A stretch of 19,388 nt of DNA from BTUB01 sp964392765 (GTDB lineage: Bacteria; Babelota; Babeliae; Babelales; Vermiphilaceae): assembly GCA_964392765.1 (NCBI GenBank), contig CAYMRF010000025.1, forward strand, positions 1-19,388, read 5' to 3'. Made by a program: the position numbers and the translations under genes. Every line of letters begins with the position of its first letter. Within the stretch, counting starts at the first letter, position 1. This document shows positions 1 through 7,382 of the stretch, in pieces. The notes below the pieces were generated by a model. It saw only the letters and a list, made by a program, of their open reading frames with translations. It was not told the origin of the DNA and ran no database searches.

Positions 1-206
1 CACTATGAAAAATTTGAAAAATTGTTTTTTAGAAATGTTTGTTAAATTCATTTCTACTGCTCCCTTTTTTATATCTTTCTAGAACTACTATATTTTTTTT
101 TCAGGCGCAATAATTCTCTTCTTTCAAATTCAAATTAACTTGCCAATAGCTTTAATCTTGTATAGCCTCTACCGGCAATAAACTATTAGAAAAACAAAGG
201 GTAATA
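1..206. other. AT-rich leader, no gene recognised
   Basis: This stretch at the window's left edge lies ahead of the first glycosyltransferase gene. It is very AT-rich with several T-runs and no convincing open frame on either strand. It presumably contains the promoter of the 207 gene: a TATATT hexamer at 89-94 and a TTGCCA at 140-145 followed by TATAGC at 161-166 are candidates, but spacing or partner boxes are poor, so I do not call a promoter. The only clear signal is the ribosome-binding site AAAGGG at 197-202, just ahead of the ATG at 207. Confidence 0.4.
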
Positions 207-1742
207 ATGCAAAAAAAACTTATACTTTTGATAATGCTTTTCCACAATATTGTTCTGACATCGCCACAGATAACGATTATTACTCCGTTTAACGCCGGCG
301 ATTCGGTAAATGACTTTTTAAACGAAATTACCAGCCATAATTATTTTGAAAAAACCGAACTTTTTCTGATTAGTAATAATGCTGACGAACTACAATTTAA
401 AATTATTAATCGGTATCAATACACCTTTCGCAACATTAAATTTCTTGTTGGCGACGAAACCCAAACGATAAGTAAAATTTTTAATAGCGCTATTGCTCAG
501 GCAAAGAATGAGTTTATTACCTTTATGCGTATTGAAGATTACCGAGATCCTGAAACCGTATTAGTGCAAATGAATGCTCTAATAAATAATCCTACTATTG
601 ATGTGGTTTATTCTGATTATCATACTTCTTACAGCGCTAATACTCCTACTGATCGTGCTGATAACTGGTATCTTAATGAGCTTCCAGAGTTTCATCCTCA
701 ATGGCTTTATCGTGATCTTCCAGGACCACATGCAATGTGGCGCAAATCATTGCATGAAAAAATGGGTTTCTTTAAAGAAGATTTTTGCTTTTTTTATCAA
801 TGGGAATTCTGGAATCGCTGCGGTCAATATGGCATTCAATTTAAAAAGGTTCACGCAAAAGCAGGCACTTATTTTTTTAATTATTTCAATCAAAAAAAGA
901 TTTTAAATGGGCAGCAGGACTATGCCAAAAGCTACCAAGAAGAAAAATATATTAGCGATCATTATAAATACTTGTGGTCATCGCATACATTTGAAGAAAA
1001 ACCGTTTGTGATTATAACCCCTTCATATAAAAACAAAGACTGGTATAAACGCAATATTGATACCATGATAAATCAGAATTATAGTAATTATCGCATTATT
1101 TATATGGATGATTGCTCACCGGATCATACGGGTAAATTAGTACAAGAGTATGTGAAAGAATTAGGCAAAGAAGATATCATTAAAGTTATCATTAATTCAG
1201 AAAATGTTGGCGCTCTTGCTAACATTTATAAGGCAGTCCATTCCTGCAAACCTGAAGAAATCTGCATTCTCTGCGATGGGGATGATGCACTTTCTCACCC
1301 AGATGTACTAAAACATTTGAATGCGCTCTATCAAGATCCAAATGTTTGGCTTACGTATGGTCAATTTGAATGGTTTCCAGCACGGATTCCGGGAATGGTC
1401 TTTCAAGTGCCTTATTGGGTGATCGAAAAGAATTGCATTAGAGAATATCGTTGGATTACTACTCATTTACGCACTTTTTATGCGGGTCTCTTTCACAAAA
1501 TAAAAAAAGAAGATCTTATGTTTGAAGGTAAGTTTTATCAAGCTGCTTGGGATTTGGGAATCATGTACCCGATGGTAGAAATGGCTGGATATCATATTCG
1601 ATTCGTGCCCGAAATACTTTACAGCTATAATACTGCCAATCAAATTAATGATATTAAAGTGAATGGCGATCTTCAAGGCAAAATTGATTACTTTATTCGG
1701 CACAAAGAAAGATATACCCCCATTTATAGTTGGGCATCTTAA
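207..1742 (+). CDS. Exported tandem-domain family 2 (GT2) glycosyltransferase
   Basis: 511 residues. Residues 1-19 form a signal peptide or anchor (a KK pair, a hydrophobic run, then L-T-S). Two GT-A domains follow. Domain 1 (about 21-260) has an E110-D111 pair where a metal-binding acidic motif is expected and the pattern LPGPxxxWRKSxHEK at 171-185, shared with the gene at 12526. Domain 2 (about 265-500) is a canonical GT2: ITPSY at 270-274, DDCSPD at 301-306 and the metal/nucleotide-sugar motif D357-G-D359-D360. Domain 2 is closely related to the middle domain of the protein at 4250. The start follows AAAGGG by four bases. Sugar donor and acceptor cannot be read from sequence. The gene ends against the convergent GT6 gene, the two sharing one TTAA for both stop codons. 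Domain 1 may be catalytically weaker; domain 2 looks active. Confidence 0.9.
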   Translation: MQKKLILLIMLFHNIVLTSPQITIITPFNAGDSVNDFLNEITSHNYFEKTELFLISNNADELQFKIINRYQYTFRNIKFLVGDETQTISKIFNSAIAQAKNEFITFMRIEDYRDPETVLVQMNALINNPTIDVVYSDYHTSYSANTPTDRADNWYLNELPEFHPQWLYRDLPGPHAMWRKSLHEKMGFFKEDFCFFYQWEFWNRCGQYGIQFKKVHAKAGTYFFNYFNQKKILNGQQDYAKSYQEEKYISDHYKYLWSSHTFEEKPFVIITPSYKNKDWYKRNIDTMINQNYSNYRIIYMDDCSPDHTGKLVQEYVKELGKEDIIKVIINSENVGALANIYKAVHSCKPEEICILCDGDDALSHPDVLKHLNALYQDPNVWLTYGQFEWFPARIPGMVFQVPYWVIEKNCIREYRWITTHLRTFYAGLFHKIKKEDLMFEGKFYQAAWDLGIMYPMVEMAGYHIRFVPEILYSYNTANQINDIKVNGDLQGKIDYFIRHKERYTPIYSWAS

Positions 1743-2506
1743 ACCTGAAACTCTTTATGATCTTTGCACAAAGCCATCAATTTCGGAGTGAATGGCAAAT
1801 CCCAAAATTCCGGAAAGCAGTAAGACGGAGATAAGATTGTTGAGGGCGGATTATCAAAAAAGTATCGATTAAGATGGCTTTCATCATGCCAAACAGCAGT
1901 GATTCCATTGTTTAAGTCTTGCTCGATTTGAGCATTACACGTTGCAATGAGCTTAAGAAATTCTTTTTTACTTCCGCCATAAAAACCTCCGGCAAAGTAA
2001 TGGGATCCTTGCCCTTCAGGAATATAGGCGCATGACGCCTCATTCTTCTCATAATCATCATGCCTTTGATGGGATAAACAAAATCCGGGATGAAGCGTTC
2101 CTACTCGATCTGCTAAAATCTCATCTGCCACCGTATCTACAAAAAGCATATCTGCGTCGCAGGCAAAAAGGTAATCGCAGTCAGCAAAAAGATCGGCCCA
2201 CTCCTGGTACACTTTGAATCGCATCATAGTATCATACGGCCAACCTAATCTTTTTTGCTCGATTCTCACGATATGATTAGATTCTAGAATTTGCCCGTCG
2301 GTAAAAACGAAATAAATTCTTTCATGATTTGGCAAGAAAAATCGATCTGCTGAAGTAAATAGTTTTTCAAGAAAGCAGGTATATTTGCCTGTTGCCATTA
2401 CCAGCAAACCGATTTTATATTGCTGCTTTGCGTGCACCAATGAAGAAGCAAATAAAAGCGCTAAAAGAAATAATCTCTTAAACATAGATATGAAGAATGC
2501 ATTCAT
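1739..2506 (-). CDS. ABO-type family 6 (GT6) glycosyltransferase, exported, copy 1
   Basis: 255 residues from the chosen ATG. GT6 is the family of the mammalian ABO A/B transferases and alpha-1,3-galactosyltransferase: retaining enzymes that add GalNAc or Gal alpha-1,3 to a galactose acceptor. Visible family motifs: YFVFTD (65-70), D117-A-D119 (DXD metal site), HYFAGGFYGGS (169-179) and WHDESHLNRYF (206-216), which contains the catalytic glutamate equivalent to E317 of the bovine enzyme. The A-G-G at 172-174 sits where human GTA has L-G-G (266-268), which hints at UDP-GalNAc as donor (inference). An N-terminal signal peptide ends near S-L-V-H-A (22-26). The start at 2506 is chosen over 2485 because AGAGG lies upstream and the start of the second copy aligns with it; spacing of 12 is long, so it is uncertain. 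It overlaps the end of the upstream methyltransferase and is last in an operon with the fucosyltransferase-like gene. Best paralogue: 9955-10740. Confidence 0.9.
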   Translation of the reverse strand: MNAFFISMFKRLFLLALLFASSLVHAKQQYKIGLLVMATGKYTCFLEKLFTSADRFFLPNHERIYFVFTDGQILESNHIVRIEQKRLGWPYDTMMRFKVYQEWADLFADCDYLFACDADMLFVDTVADEILADRVGTLHPGFCLSHQRHDDYEKNEASCAYIPEGQGSHYFAGGFYGGSKKEFLKLIATCNAQIEQDLNNGITAVWHDESHLNRYFFDNPPSTILSPSYCFPEFWDLPFTPKLMALCKDHKEFQV

Positions 2507-3161
2507 CTTTATTCTTAACCTCTTGCCACGCAAAGCTTTTTACTTTCTCAATACCTTTTAAAAATGCTTCAATTTTAGACTTGCTATATCTGTTCTGATA
2601 AATGGGATAACCATTTACATCAATAAAACCCATTTTATCAACAGCTGCGCTTTGTGGCTTGATGAAAAATACAACCATAACCTCATTCTTAGCAACCCGT
2701 ATCATTTCTTGTAATGCTGATTGATAACCGTCCATATGTTCTAATAAATGGCGAGCATAAATAACATCAAAGGAGCTATCTTCAAATGGCATTTGTTGTG
2801 CTCTTGCTATCTGAGCCGAAATTCCGCGATCGATCGCTTTTTGCACAAATAAAGGGGCCAAATCAATAGCAAAATATTGCAAATCTTTGCAACTTTTCTT
2901 TAATGCATCATGATCCGTACAAAAACCACATCCCACATCTAGAACTGATTTATATTCCTTTTGAATAATATGTAAGCGCGCTAAAATGCGTGAAATTGCA
3001 TTTTCATTGCCCCACCAACTGGCAAATTCATCCAAATGCTTTTTTTCTCTCCCTTTATATTCCCATAACTTTTCATACTCTCGCAACTCAATCTGATTAG
3101 CACTCGCAAAAAACGGAATCGCAAGCATACTAATTAAAGAAATTTTATTAAAAAGATTCAT
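2478..3161 (-). CDS. Exported class I SAM-dependent methyltransferase (Methyltransf_11 type), copy 1
   Basis: 227 residues. A signal peptide ends near FFASA (17-21). The Rossmann SAM-binding motif I is LDVGCGFCTD at 74-83, an acidic residue D100 ends strand 2, and the post-II segment EDSSFDVIYARHLLEH (127-142) is typical of Methyltransf_11 enzymes. The target is unknown; a glycan hydroxyl or a glycosyl group is likely from context (inference). The start has a good ribosome-binding site, AAAGGAG about ten bases upstream. It sits one base after the stop of the fucosyltransferase-like gene and overlaps the GT6 gene, so the three are almost surely co-transcribed and translationally coupled. The same MTase-GT6 gene order recurs at 11465-9955, and the two methyltransferases are clear paralogues (shared IKP near the end of the core, and YSKSK in the C-terminal part). 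A SAM-dependent enzyme with an export signal is unusual, because SAM is cytoplasmic. Confidence 0.88.
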   Translation of the reverse strand: MNLFNKISLISMLAIPFFASANQIELREYEKLWEYKGREKKHLDEFASWWGNENAISRILARLHIIQKEYKSVLDVGCGFCTDHDALKKSCKDLQYFAIDLAPLFVQKAIDRGISAQIARAQQMPFEDSSFDVIYARHLLEHMDGYQSALQEMIRVAKNEVMVVFFIKPQSAAVDKMGFIDVNGYPIYQNRYSKSKIEAFLKGIEKVKSFAWQEVKNKDECILHIYV

Positions 3162-3162
3162 A

Positions 3163-4116
3163 TTACCAAAGCTCCTTTACAATAAATGATAATTCATTAA
3201 TTTCGAGATTTACTTCATTAATCACAGTTTTTTCTTCATTAACTATCCCATGCCAGGGAGAAATAATGATTTTATAATTCCCTAACTTTGAGGCTATATA
3301 AGAAAAATTTGAATCAGCACGAATTAAGCAATCAAAGCGAGTAAGGGCAAAAAAATCATCGAGCACGTTTACAAATTCATTATTTTCAGTTTTGCGATAA
3401 TCAATGATCATATGATCTGATTGCAGTGCTTCAGAATATTTTTCAGCGAGTTCAGCCGGATTATCATGATCAGTAAAGAGATAAACATATATAATTTGAT
3501 CAGAAAAAAGAGTAGTAATTCTTTTTAACTGGGAAATATAAAATGAATCGGGCGCAAAACGCAATGGATGAGATGCCGTGAGCTCCTCAGGAGTTATTTT
3601 ATATATGGGAATATCCCATCCAGTTCCTTTTCGTATGTGAACAGCCACCGTAAGCATTTCCTGGGGAACATAGGGCAAGGCCAGAGAAGAATTAGGACAG
3701 ATCATCTTTTGCAATTCACTTTTAAAGTCTGCATCATGCCAATCGGTGCTAAATAAGTAAGGATACATTTCATCGTGACGGTTAAAAATTGATTCAGGAA
3801 AAAATGGAATTACATATAAAATTCCTGCATGAGGATCAAAATGATGGTGATTTTTAGTCACCGTAACGATCTGCGAAAATTGATCTGCTAAATTTTGGGA
3901 ATAATGCATTTCAGATTGATGCATTACTAATTGATCCGAATACGTAAACGGTTTATATAAAAGTGGAATATTATACTTGTAGGAAATCCACTTAGCATGG
4001 CAATAAGATACCAAACAATCGCCAAATCTACCGCCACTAAAATCATAGGTTACGGCACTTGAAATCGCTTCAATACGCAATGAAATCAGTGCAAGAAAAA
4101 GAATGCTTAAATACAT
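3163..4116 (-). CDS. GT11-like (alpha-1,2-fucosyltransferase-like) glycosyltransferase, exported, copy 1
   Basis: 317 residues from the ATG at 4116; an in-frame GTG at 4131 would add five residues, but the ATG gives a clean signal peptide ending I-E-A at 15-17. The body resembles GT-B fucosyltransferases: a glycine-rich start SGGRFGD (27-33), matching the GGLGNQ-type loop of GT11; VAVHIRKGTGWD (157-168), resembling the HxRRxD GDP-fucose-binding motif; YLFTDHDNP (212-220); and FDCLIRADSNFSYIASKL (261-278), resembling the S-N-S-S-F-S motif of GT11. Predicted reaction: transfer of fucose from GDP-fucose to a glycan. The motif matches are partial, so linkage and donor are inference. It is first in the operon with a methyltransferase and an ABO-type GT6, an arrangement that suggests ordered assembly of a fucosylated acceptor and its GT6 capping. 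A paralogue lies at 14273-15211. Confidence 0.72.
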   Translation of the reverse strand: MYLSILFLALISLRIEAISSAVTYDFSGGRFGDCLVSYCHAKWISYKYNIPLLYKPFTYSDQLVMHQSEMHYSQNLADQFSQIVTVTKNHHHFDPHAGILYVIPFFPESIFNRHDEMYPYLFSTDWHDADFKSELQKMICPNSSLALPYVPQEMLTVAVHIRKGTGWDIPIYKITPEELTASHPLRFAPDSFYISQLKRITTLFSDQIIYVYLFTDHDNPAELAEKYSEALQSDHMIIDYRKTENNEFVNVLDDFFALTRFDCLIRADSNFSYIASKLGNYKIIISPWHGIVNEEKTVINEVNLEINELSFIVKELW

Positions 4117-4147
4117 ATTTCTACAACTCACTTTAAAATTACACTAC

Positions 4148-4176
4148 ACAATACCGCAACTTGTTTTGATGTTCAA
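4148..4176 (-). promoter_or_regulatory. Candidate sigma70-like promoter for the GT11-MTase-GT6 operon
   Basis: Reading the minus strand, TTGAAC (4176-4171) and TATTGT (4153-4148) are separated by 17 bases and lie about 30 bases ahead of the start at 4116. Each box matches four of six consensus bases, so support is modest. Confidence 0.35.
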
Positions 4177-4183
4177 CTTAATT

Positions 4184-4212
4184 TTGCGTCTGCATCTAAA
4201 CTGATATATAAT
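4184..4212 (+). promoter_or_regulatory. Sigma70-like promoter for the 4250 gene
   Basis: TTGCGT at 4184-4189 and a perfect TATAAT at 4207-4212, separated by exactly 17 bases. It lies 37 bases ahead of the ATG at 4250, in the gap between divergent genes, and is the best promoter match in the window. A GAGAT ribosome-binding site follows at 4241-4245. Confidence 0.65.
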
Positions 4213-4249
4213 TTCCCCAATCTTAAAAATACATAAAAATGAGATCCTA

Positions 4250-6583
4250 ATGATGCACCCAAGAATCCAAAAATTTAACAATTATTTAATAGTTTTTTTA
4301 CTAACTTGTTGTACTAATGCATATTCCGCTTCTTCTAAAAAAACTGATCTTATTGTTTATTCCTATGATCGACCTATGCAGCTTTATGCATTTCTAGAAT
4401 CAGTAGAAAGATATGTTAAAGGAATAAAAGATACTTTTGCAATTGTGCGCACCAGTGATGCAGACTATCAAAAAGCCTATCAGGTAGTTAAAGAACGATT
4501 TTCGCATGTGCAATTTATCTATCAAAAAAATCCCTTTGACGATCTCAAACAAATCACCCTCGAATGTTTTAATAACGATACGCCCTACATTCTCTTTGGG
4601 GTTGATGATATCATCATAAAAGATTACATTACGCTGGAAGAATGTATAAATGCCTTAGAGACTTATGATGCACATGGATTTTTCTTCCGATTAGGCAAAA
4701 ATCTTAACAGTTGTTTTTCAATGAGTTGCGAACAACCGCTTCCCCCACTCATAGATCTTCCGTACGCAATGTACCTGTGGATTTTTAATCAAGGTATGTA
4801 TGATTGGAATTATCAAAATAATCTTGATTTTACCTTATACCGTAAAACAGATTTAGAATCTCCGCTTAAAAATTCTCATTACAAAACTCCGTATTCTTTA
4901 GAATCGGGGTTTATGAGCTATCGAGATCCGCAAAAATATGGAATCTGTTATGAGACAAGTAAAATTATTAATTTTCCTTTAAACGTTGTGCAATCCGATT
5001 GGCCCAATGCGCATACCAATATCTATGGAACCCAAAAGCTATTATCTCTATTTAATAAAGGTCTAAAAATAGACATTCAATCTCTTGAAAAAATTGATAA
5101 TAAATCGGCACATAGCAATGTTACGGATTTAATCCGTTTTATACCCCGAGAGACACAATTAAAAGAAAAGCCTATCGTTATTGTTACCCCCTCTTATAAC
5201 AATAAAGATTGGTGGAAATGGAATTTAAATAATTCTTTAAATCAAAACTACCACAACTATCATATTATTATTACGGATGATTGCTCTTCTGATGGCACGG
5301 GTAAAGCGATTGAAGAATATATTCAAATAAACGGTCTTCAAGATAAAGTTACTTTGATAAAAAATAAAGAAAGAAAAGGTGCATTACACAATCTGTATAC
5401 TATGATTCACAGCTGCATTAATGATGCAATAATCATAGCCGCAGATGGAGATGATGCGCTCCATGATCCTGAGGTACTCTCACGCATTAATGAAATATAC
5501 TCAACCAAAGATGTTTGGCTTACTTATGGGCAATTTATTGAGCATCCCAGTGGCACGAAAGGTTGGTGTACCCCTATGCCGCAAAACATTGTAGAAAATA
5601 ATGAATTTCGCAAGCATCCGGATCTCCCCTCTCATTTACGCACCTTCTATGCGTGGCTTTTTAAAGCAATAAAACTTGAAGATCTACTTTATAATGGTGA
5701 TTTTTATCCTATGACTTGGGATTATGCAATGATGTTTCCTATGCTGGAAATGGCAGGCGAGCATCATTATTGTTTTGAAGATGAGATTCTTTACATTTAT
5801 AATAACGCCAATAGCATTAGTGATCACCGTATTTCACGCCAACTGCAAGCACATTTAGCGCAAATAGTCCGTGCAAAAAACTCTTATTCTCCTCTTAATA
5901 CACCAGTAAAAATCTTAGACAAACATATAGAAAATGAAAAAGTAGATTTTATTATATTTTCCGAAACAGGCAATCCACAACTATTAAACGAATTACTGGT
6001 ATCTCTCCAGCAGCATTGCACTGGCTTTGGAGAAGTTTACATTTTATATATCTATAACGAATCTACAGTTAATGGCTACAACCACTTACAAGAGAAATTT
6101 CATACCTTTAACTTTGTAAAAGTGGATGAAGAGAGAGAGAACTTTAAAGCGTTATTCACCAAGATCTATAGAGATTCTCTCACCAGCAATTACATAGCTT
6201 TTTCTACCGATAAAGCATTATTTATTGATTCAATAAATCTTACTGACTGCATAAAAGCACTCGAGCAAACGCAAGCATATTGTTTTTCTTTATCACTGGC
6301 TAAAGATAATGCATCTCAATCTTTTTTGTGGCGACTGCCCATTTTAGAAATAAAACCGGATATTTGCGCCTGGAATTTCGCCTTTGCAAATGATGTTTGG
6401 TCTGCCGCAAACAATATCAATTTATGCATCTATCGCCGCCCTAATTCTCAAATTTTAGATATTATACAAGAAGATTGGACATCGGTTTGTTCAAGCCGCG
6501 ATCTTCAAGGTTGGTGGTCCCAAGACGGGAACCTTAATAAAATTGGCCTTTGCTTTAAGCATCTAAAAATTAGTAATACATGA
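4250..6583 (+). CDS. Exported three-domain glycosyltransferase with a degenerate C-terminal copy
   Basis: 777 residues, much longer than a single GT2 enzyme. A signal peptide ends near N-A-Y-S-A (23-27). Domain 1 (about 31-260) is a GT-A-like fold starting with VYSYDRP (36-42) and carrying V118-D119-D120 as probable metal site. Domain 2 (about 305-550) is a canonical GT2 (VTPSY 312-316, DDCSSDGTG 343-351, D399-G-D401-D402) closely related to domain 2 of the protein at 207. Domain 3 (about 563-777) repeats domain 1: YIAFSTDKALF (648-658) aligns with YILFGVDDIII (113-123), but the acidic pair has become T653-D654-K655, so it is probably not catalytic and may bind acceptor. Two ATGs in tandem (4250, 4253) follow GAGAT; either may be used. 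It is followed after 34 bases by a sugar methyltransferase and is probably co-transcribed with it. Donors and acceptor are unknown. Confidence 0.88.
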   Translation: MMHPRIQKFNNYLIVFLLTCCTNAYSASSKKTDLIVYSYDRPMQLYAFLESVERYVKGIKDTFAIVRTSDADYQKAYQVVKERFSHVQFIYQKNPFDDLKQITLECFNNDTPYILFGVDDIIIKDYITLEECINALETYDAHGFFFRLGKNLNSCFSMSCEQPLPPLIDLPYAMYLWIFNQGMYDWNYQNNLDFTLYRKTDLESPLKNSHYKTPYSLESGFMSYRDPQKYGICYETSKIINFPLNVVQSDWPNAHTNIYGTQKLLSLFNKGLKIDIQSLEKIDNKSAHSNVTDLIRFIPRETQLKEKPIVIVTPSYNNKDWWKWNLNNSLNQNYHNYHIIITDDCSSDGTGKAIEEYIQINGLQDKVTLIKNKERKGALHNLYTMIHSCINDAIIIAADGDDALHDPEVLSRINEIYSTKDVWLTYGQFIEHPSGTKGWCTPMPQNIVENNEFRKHPDLPSHLRTFYAWLFKAIKLEDLLYNGDFYPMTWDYAMMFPMLEMAGEHHYCFEDEILYIYNNANSISDHRISRQLQAHLAQIVRAKNSYSPLNTPVKILDKHIENEKVDFIIFSETGNPQLLNELLVSLQQHCTGFGEVYILYIYNESTVNGYNHLQEKFHTFNFVKVDEERENFKALFTKIYRDSLTSNYIAFSTDKALFIDSINLTDCIKALEQTQAYCFSLSLAKDNASQSFLWRLPILEIKPDICAWNFAFANDVWSAANNINLCIYRRPNSQILDIIQEDWTSVCSSRDLQGWWSQDGNLNKIGLCFKHLKISNT

Positions 6584-6617
6584 AAACTCTCTAAAAAATC
6601 TTTAAAAAAGGAAATAT

Positions 6618-7367
6618 ATGTATTTGGGAATAAATATAAAATCACTGAGCAAGTGTTTAGGATTATCCTTACTTTGCTCGGTTCATTTTCTCATAGCCAA
6701 TTTAGACACTTTAGCGGTTAAATATGGAACCGATAAAAGCTCTTTAGGACACCATTATACGCAAATATACGAAAGCTACTTTAGAGCATTACAAAACCAG
6801 AATATCAATTTCTTAGAAATTGGTTTTGCTGAAGGCCCTTCTGCACGCATGTGGGACACCTATTTTACCAATCCATTCACACGCTTATATTTTCTTGATA
6901 CCAATCCCGATTGTCGCAAGCATTTGGCCGGGCTTTCTTCTCGGTGTTCATTAAACTTAGTAGATCAAGGTAATGAGACAGCCCTTATGGAATGGATACA
7001 ATCTTTAGGAATCGAGTTTGATGTTATCATCGACGATGGCGGTCATCATATGCATCAACAAATCACGAGCTTTAAAACTCTTTTCCCTTATCTTAAAAAA
7101 GGAGGAATGTATATTATTGAAGATTTACATACTTCCTACTGGAGTGATTATGGATCAGAGGGAGACTATCATCACCCCAAAGCCTCCCCGACCTCAACGA
7201 TCAAATTTCTTCAAAATTTAGTGGATGATTTAAATTTTATCGGAGCAAGAACTCAACTGGCAGATCGTAAAAAAGGTACTTCTGTGCTTTCAAATTTAAC
7301 ACAATACCAAGCGCAAATATCTGGAATTCATTTTTATACCAGCGTTTGTATTATTTTTAAAAATTAA
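6618..7367 (+). CDS. MycE/ElmMI-like sugar O-methyltransferase, exported, copy 1
   Basis: 249 residues. A signal peptide ends near H-F-L-I-A (23-27). The sequence then shows features of the MycE/rhamnosyl O-methyltransferase group: KYGTDKS at 35-41, motif I LEIGFAEG (66-73), DDGGHH at 139-144 and IIEDLHTSYW at 166-175. In MycE, an aspartate of the DDG segment and the E-D pair bind Mg2+ and orient the sugar hydroxyl; the equivalent residues here are D139/D140, E168 and D169 (family knowledge plus alignment by eye). Family members methylate deoxysugar hydroxyls such as rhamnose or mycaminose-type sugars, which fits a locus making 6-deoxysugars. The ribosome-binding site AAAAAGGA sits just ahead of the start. 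A diverged paralogue lies convergently at 7383-8114, only 15 bases away. The exact substrate is not deducible. Confidence 0.85.
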   Translation: MYLGINIKSLSKCLGLSLLCSVHFLIANLDTLAVKYGTDKSSLGHHYTQIYESYFRALQNQNINFLEIGFAEGPSARMWDTYFTNPFTRLYFLDTNPDCRKHLAGLSSRCSLNLVDQGNETALMEWIQSLGIEFDVIIDDGGHHMHQQITSFKTLFPYLKKGGMYIIEDLHTSYWSDYGSEGDYHHPKASPTSTIKFLQNLVDDLNFIGARTQLADRKKGTSVLSNLTQYQAQISGIHFYTSVCIIFKN

Positions 7368-7382
7368 TATGCACCCGATAAA

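Larger units (their letters stand above)
1739..3161 (-). other. Methyltransferase-GT6 cassette, copy 1
   Basis: This two-gene block has the same gene order and strand as 9955-11465. Both protein pairs are mutual paralogues, so the pair appears to have been duplicated as a unit. Junctions differ: here the GT6 start overlaps the methyltransferase end, whereas copy 2 has a 53-base gap. Confidence 0.75.

Noticed and set aside
598..906. Open frame of about 100 codons on the plus strand inside the first glycosyltransferase gene
   Set aside because: It lies wholly in another frame of a well-supported gene, has no ribosome-binding site, and encodes a low-complexity hydrophobic sequence.
2032..2217. 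Open frame opposite GT6 copy 1 (a similar one at 10269-10460 is opposite copy 2)
   Set aside because: Both are antisense shadows of the conserved GT6 coding sequence, without start signals.
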